A DNA stretch of 21,123 nt, from assembly GCA_026260175.1 (NCBI GenBank), contig JAKCWW010008596.1:4687-25809 (forward strand), in the 5' to 3' direction. Shown here piece by piece: positions 19,899 through 21,123 of this stretch; positions within the stretch are counted from its first letter, which is position 1; every line of letters starts with the position of its first letter. The notes beneath the pieces were generated by a model. That model did no database searches and was not told the origin of the DNA. It saw only the letters and a program-made list of their open reading frames with translations. The translations under genes and the position numbers were made by a program. The DNA is from Reticulitermes lucifugus. Lineage: Eukaryota > Arthropoda > Insecta > Blattodea > Rhinotermitidae.

Positions 19899-20236
19899 GT
19901 GAGACAGAAAGTGTGGTTGGTAGTATTATTGAGACAAGACAATACTAGGTGAGACAGACGCTTTGTTTGTCCTGATACTGAGACAACACGATAGCAGGTG
20001 AGGCAGAAACTTGGTTTGTCTTGCTGCTGAGACAAGACAATAGTAGGTGAGACAGAAACTTGGTTTGTCGTGCTGCTGAGACAATACAATAGTAGGTGAG
20101 ACAGAAACTTGGTTTGTCGTGCTGCTGAGACAAGACAATGGTAGGTGAGACAGAAACTTGGTTTGTCATGCTGCTGAGACAAGACAATAGTAGGTGAGAC
20201 AGAAACTTGGTTTGTCGTGCTGCTGAGACAAGACCG
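19898..20236 (+). repeat. 49-bp minisatellite, seven copies, starting on the exon 6 donor
   Basis: AGGTGAG words have their GG at 19898, 19948, 19997, 20046, 20095, 20144 and 20193, spaced 50 then 49 five times. The unit is roughly GTGAGACAGAAACTTGG followed by TTTGTCGTGCTGCTGAGACAAGACAATAGTAG in shorter variants. Every copy carries an AG|GTGAGA-like donor (GTGAGG in the third). Units 4-7 are nearly identical; units 1-2 are the most diverged. The long minus-strand open frame here (19751-20245) is a by-product of the repeat, not a gene. Confidence 0.95.
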
Positions 20237-20312
20237 TATATTCAACGGCCCAGATAAACATTTTGTTATCTGTAAATGTAGTTAATAAGGATCGTCCTCT
20301 CTGGGCATTATA
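20237..20312 (+). other. intron 6 spacer between minisatellite and Tigger remnant
   Basis: Short unique sequence ending in TA (20311-20312), the expected target dinucleotide of the following Tigger-like terminal repeat. Confidence 0.4.
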
Positions 20313-20389
20313 CAGGTAATTCTCGTTTTACACGATTTCGTTTTGCGCAATTTCGCTTTAACGCGGCCTGAAAATGTACACCACTTTTC

Positions 20390-20514
20390 GAATTTACGCG
20401 ATAATTTTCGGTTTAATGCGATTTGGCTTAGGTCCGTGGTCGCGCTTATCGAATTTACGAGATAATTTTCGATTTAACGCGATCTGGCTTAGACTATCCG
20501 TGGTCGCGCTTATC
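20390..20514. repeat. two-copy tandem repeat (61 and 64 bp) inside the Tigger remnant
   Basis: Both copies start GAATTTACG, run through GATAATTTTCG and end TCCGTGGTCGCGCTTATC. The second has a three-base insertion near ACTATCC and a few substitutions. Sub-terminal repeats of this sort are often transposase binding sites in DNA transposons; that role here is inference. Confidence 0.8.
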
Positions 20515-20646
20515 TTCTATAGGAGGCTAGCAGGAAGTGACGTCACTGTCACGCCATCAGTCACGTGTATGGATTGATTACGTTGGAGATATAATTACGC
20601 GGATCATTTAGTTTCCTCTTCAACAGCATTGGCTTTTCTTACCAAT

Positions 20647-20934
20647 ATGAGTGAGAAACCTAAATCTGCATCACCTAGTGCAATCCAAGTCAAAAATCGG
20701 CGAAAGACAATCAGTATTGAAGAGAAATTATACGTAATAAGCCGACTTGAAAAGCGCGAACGAATTGTTGACATATGCCGTAATGTTAGACTCGCCCGTG
20801 ATAGCGTACATACAATTCGTGATAATGCTGATAGAATTAAAGAAAGTGCTAAGTCAGGAACTAAAGTGTTTGTTTGTGTAGCAAAACTACCACAGTGCTA
20901 TCTGAACAAACCGTACCGTACCGTATGGATGTGA
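20647..20934 (+). pseudogene. Tigger/pogo transposase, N-terminal CENP-B-type HTH fragment
   Basis: An ATG at 20647 gives 95 residues: MSEKPKSASPSAIQVKNRR, then KTISIEEKLYVISRLEKRER, IVDICRNVRLARDSVHTIRD and NADRIKESAKSGTK. This is the first helix-turn-helix of the CENP-B/Tigger DNA-binding region, where the first helix pair is EKL.VI..LEKGER and the recognition part is I..I...L..S.V.TI. A TGA at 20932-20934 ends it. The second HTH and the DDE catalytic domain, normally several hundred more residues, are absent. It is a truncated or internally deleted copy. Confidence 0.7.
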
Positions 20935-21060
20935 GTCTCTTACGCTGTTATTGCGTTAGAAATAAATAAATATACTGTATAGAAATGTATGTGTACTGTA
21001 TTTATTTAGAGTACACAGTATTTATATACTTTATATACAGTATACGTACTGTATATAAAT
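20935..21060. other. AT-rich tail of the Tigger remnant
   Basis: Dense TATAC/GTATA words (AAATATACTGTATAG, then ATATACAGTATACG) produce several overlapping short inverted repeats. No coding content. Confidence 0.4.
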
Positions 21061-21123
21061 GGTAAAGCAACCCCATTACAGGCCTAGACAGGCCGTGAGG
21101 GGTCCAGGAGGTTGAGGCTCCCA
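21061..21123 (-). mobile_element. tRNA-derived SINE, 3' tail end only (continues past window)
   Basis: These 63 bases align without gaps to 3350-3412, with 8 differences. By comparison with that copy, this is the tail side of a minus-strand SINE whose body and tRNA head lie to the right of the window. It has one GGTAAAG unit at its left edge instead of several. Confidence 0.75.

Larger units (their letters stand above)
20313..21056 (+). mobile_element. Tigger/pogo-like DNA transposon remnant, left end
   Basis: The left end reads TA|CAGGTAATTCTCGTTTTAC, then repeated 'TTTCG...' words, very like Tigger terminal repeats (CAGGTA/CAGGCA...CTCGTTTTA). A transposase N-terminal frame follows at 20647. 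No matching inverted terminal repeat appears before the SINE edge at 21061, so the right end is missing, deleted, or beyond the window. Two tandem sub-terminal copies (20390-20450 and 20451-20514) lie between the end and the frame. It inserted in intron 6 of the transporter. Confidence 0.7.

Noticed and set aside
19751..20245. 164-codon open frame on the minus strand
   Set aside because: It is created by the 49-bp minisatellite (period near a multiple of three plus one, few stops) and runs antisense into exon 6; its repeated VSVSPTIVLS-like units are the repeat itself.

Overview
This window is animal nuclear DNA, almost certainly insect. It is AT-rich, carries a multi-exon gene with GT-AG introns, and is crowded with eukaryotic repeats: tRNA-derived SINEs, several LINE clades and a pogo/Tigger DNA transposon. 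The SINE with a (GGTAAA)n edge and the LINE fragments resemble repeats I associate with polyneopteran insects such as cockroaches and termites. That placement is inference and weak.

The only host gene I can support lies on the + strand from about 9764 to beyond 19898. Six coding exons splice together with consistent phases into 376 codons of an SLC22-type (organic cation/carnitine/carcinine transporter-like) major facilitator. It covers TM1, the large glycosylated extracellular loop, the MFS GIAADRIGRK motif, TM2-TM6, the PESPRWL motif, the large cytoplasmic loop and TM7. The remaining exons (about TM8-TM12) lie past the right edge. Upstream, 1-9763 holds no coding gene. A possible non-coding 5' exon with a strong donor ends at 6502, and a possible TATA-type promoter lies near 700-830.

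Layout. 1-75: tRNA-like fragment. 205-365: LINE C-terminal fragment. 1758-2150, 6590-7035 and 8760-9265: three diverged copies of one interspersed repeat. 3333-3639: SINE. 3812-4152: Jockey-like reverse transcriptase remnant. 7312-7440: second, tRNA-derived SINE-like unit. 9764-19898: transporter exons. The large intron 3 contains an RTE-like fragment (13009-13162) abutting a 5'-truncated LINE with RT, RNase H and a C-terminal Cys/His segment (13163-14995). Intron 6 begins with a minisatellite and then holds a Tigger remnant (20313-21056) and the edge of another SINE (21061-21123).

The most unusual observation is that two unrelated minisatellites sit exactly on splice sites of the same gene. 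A 56-bp unit present four times duplicates the branch-point/3' splice site and first 19 coding bases of exon 3. A 49-bp unit present seven times duplicates the 5' splice site of exon 6. In both arrays only one site keeps the transporter frame; the duplicates would introduce frameshifts or stops. A 67-bp near-perfect palindrome in intron 2 is a further unexplained structure. I found no prokaryotic genes, CRISPR array or operon.
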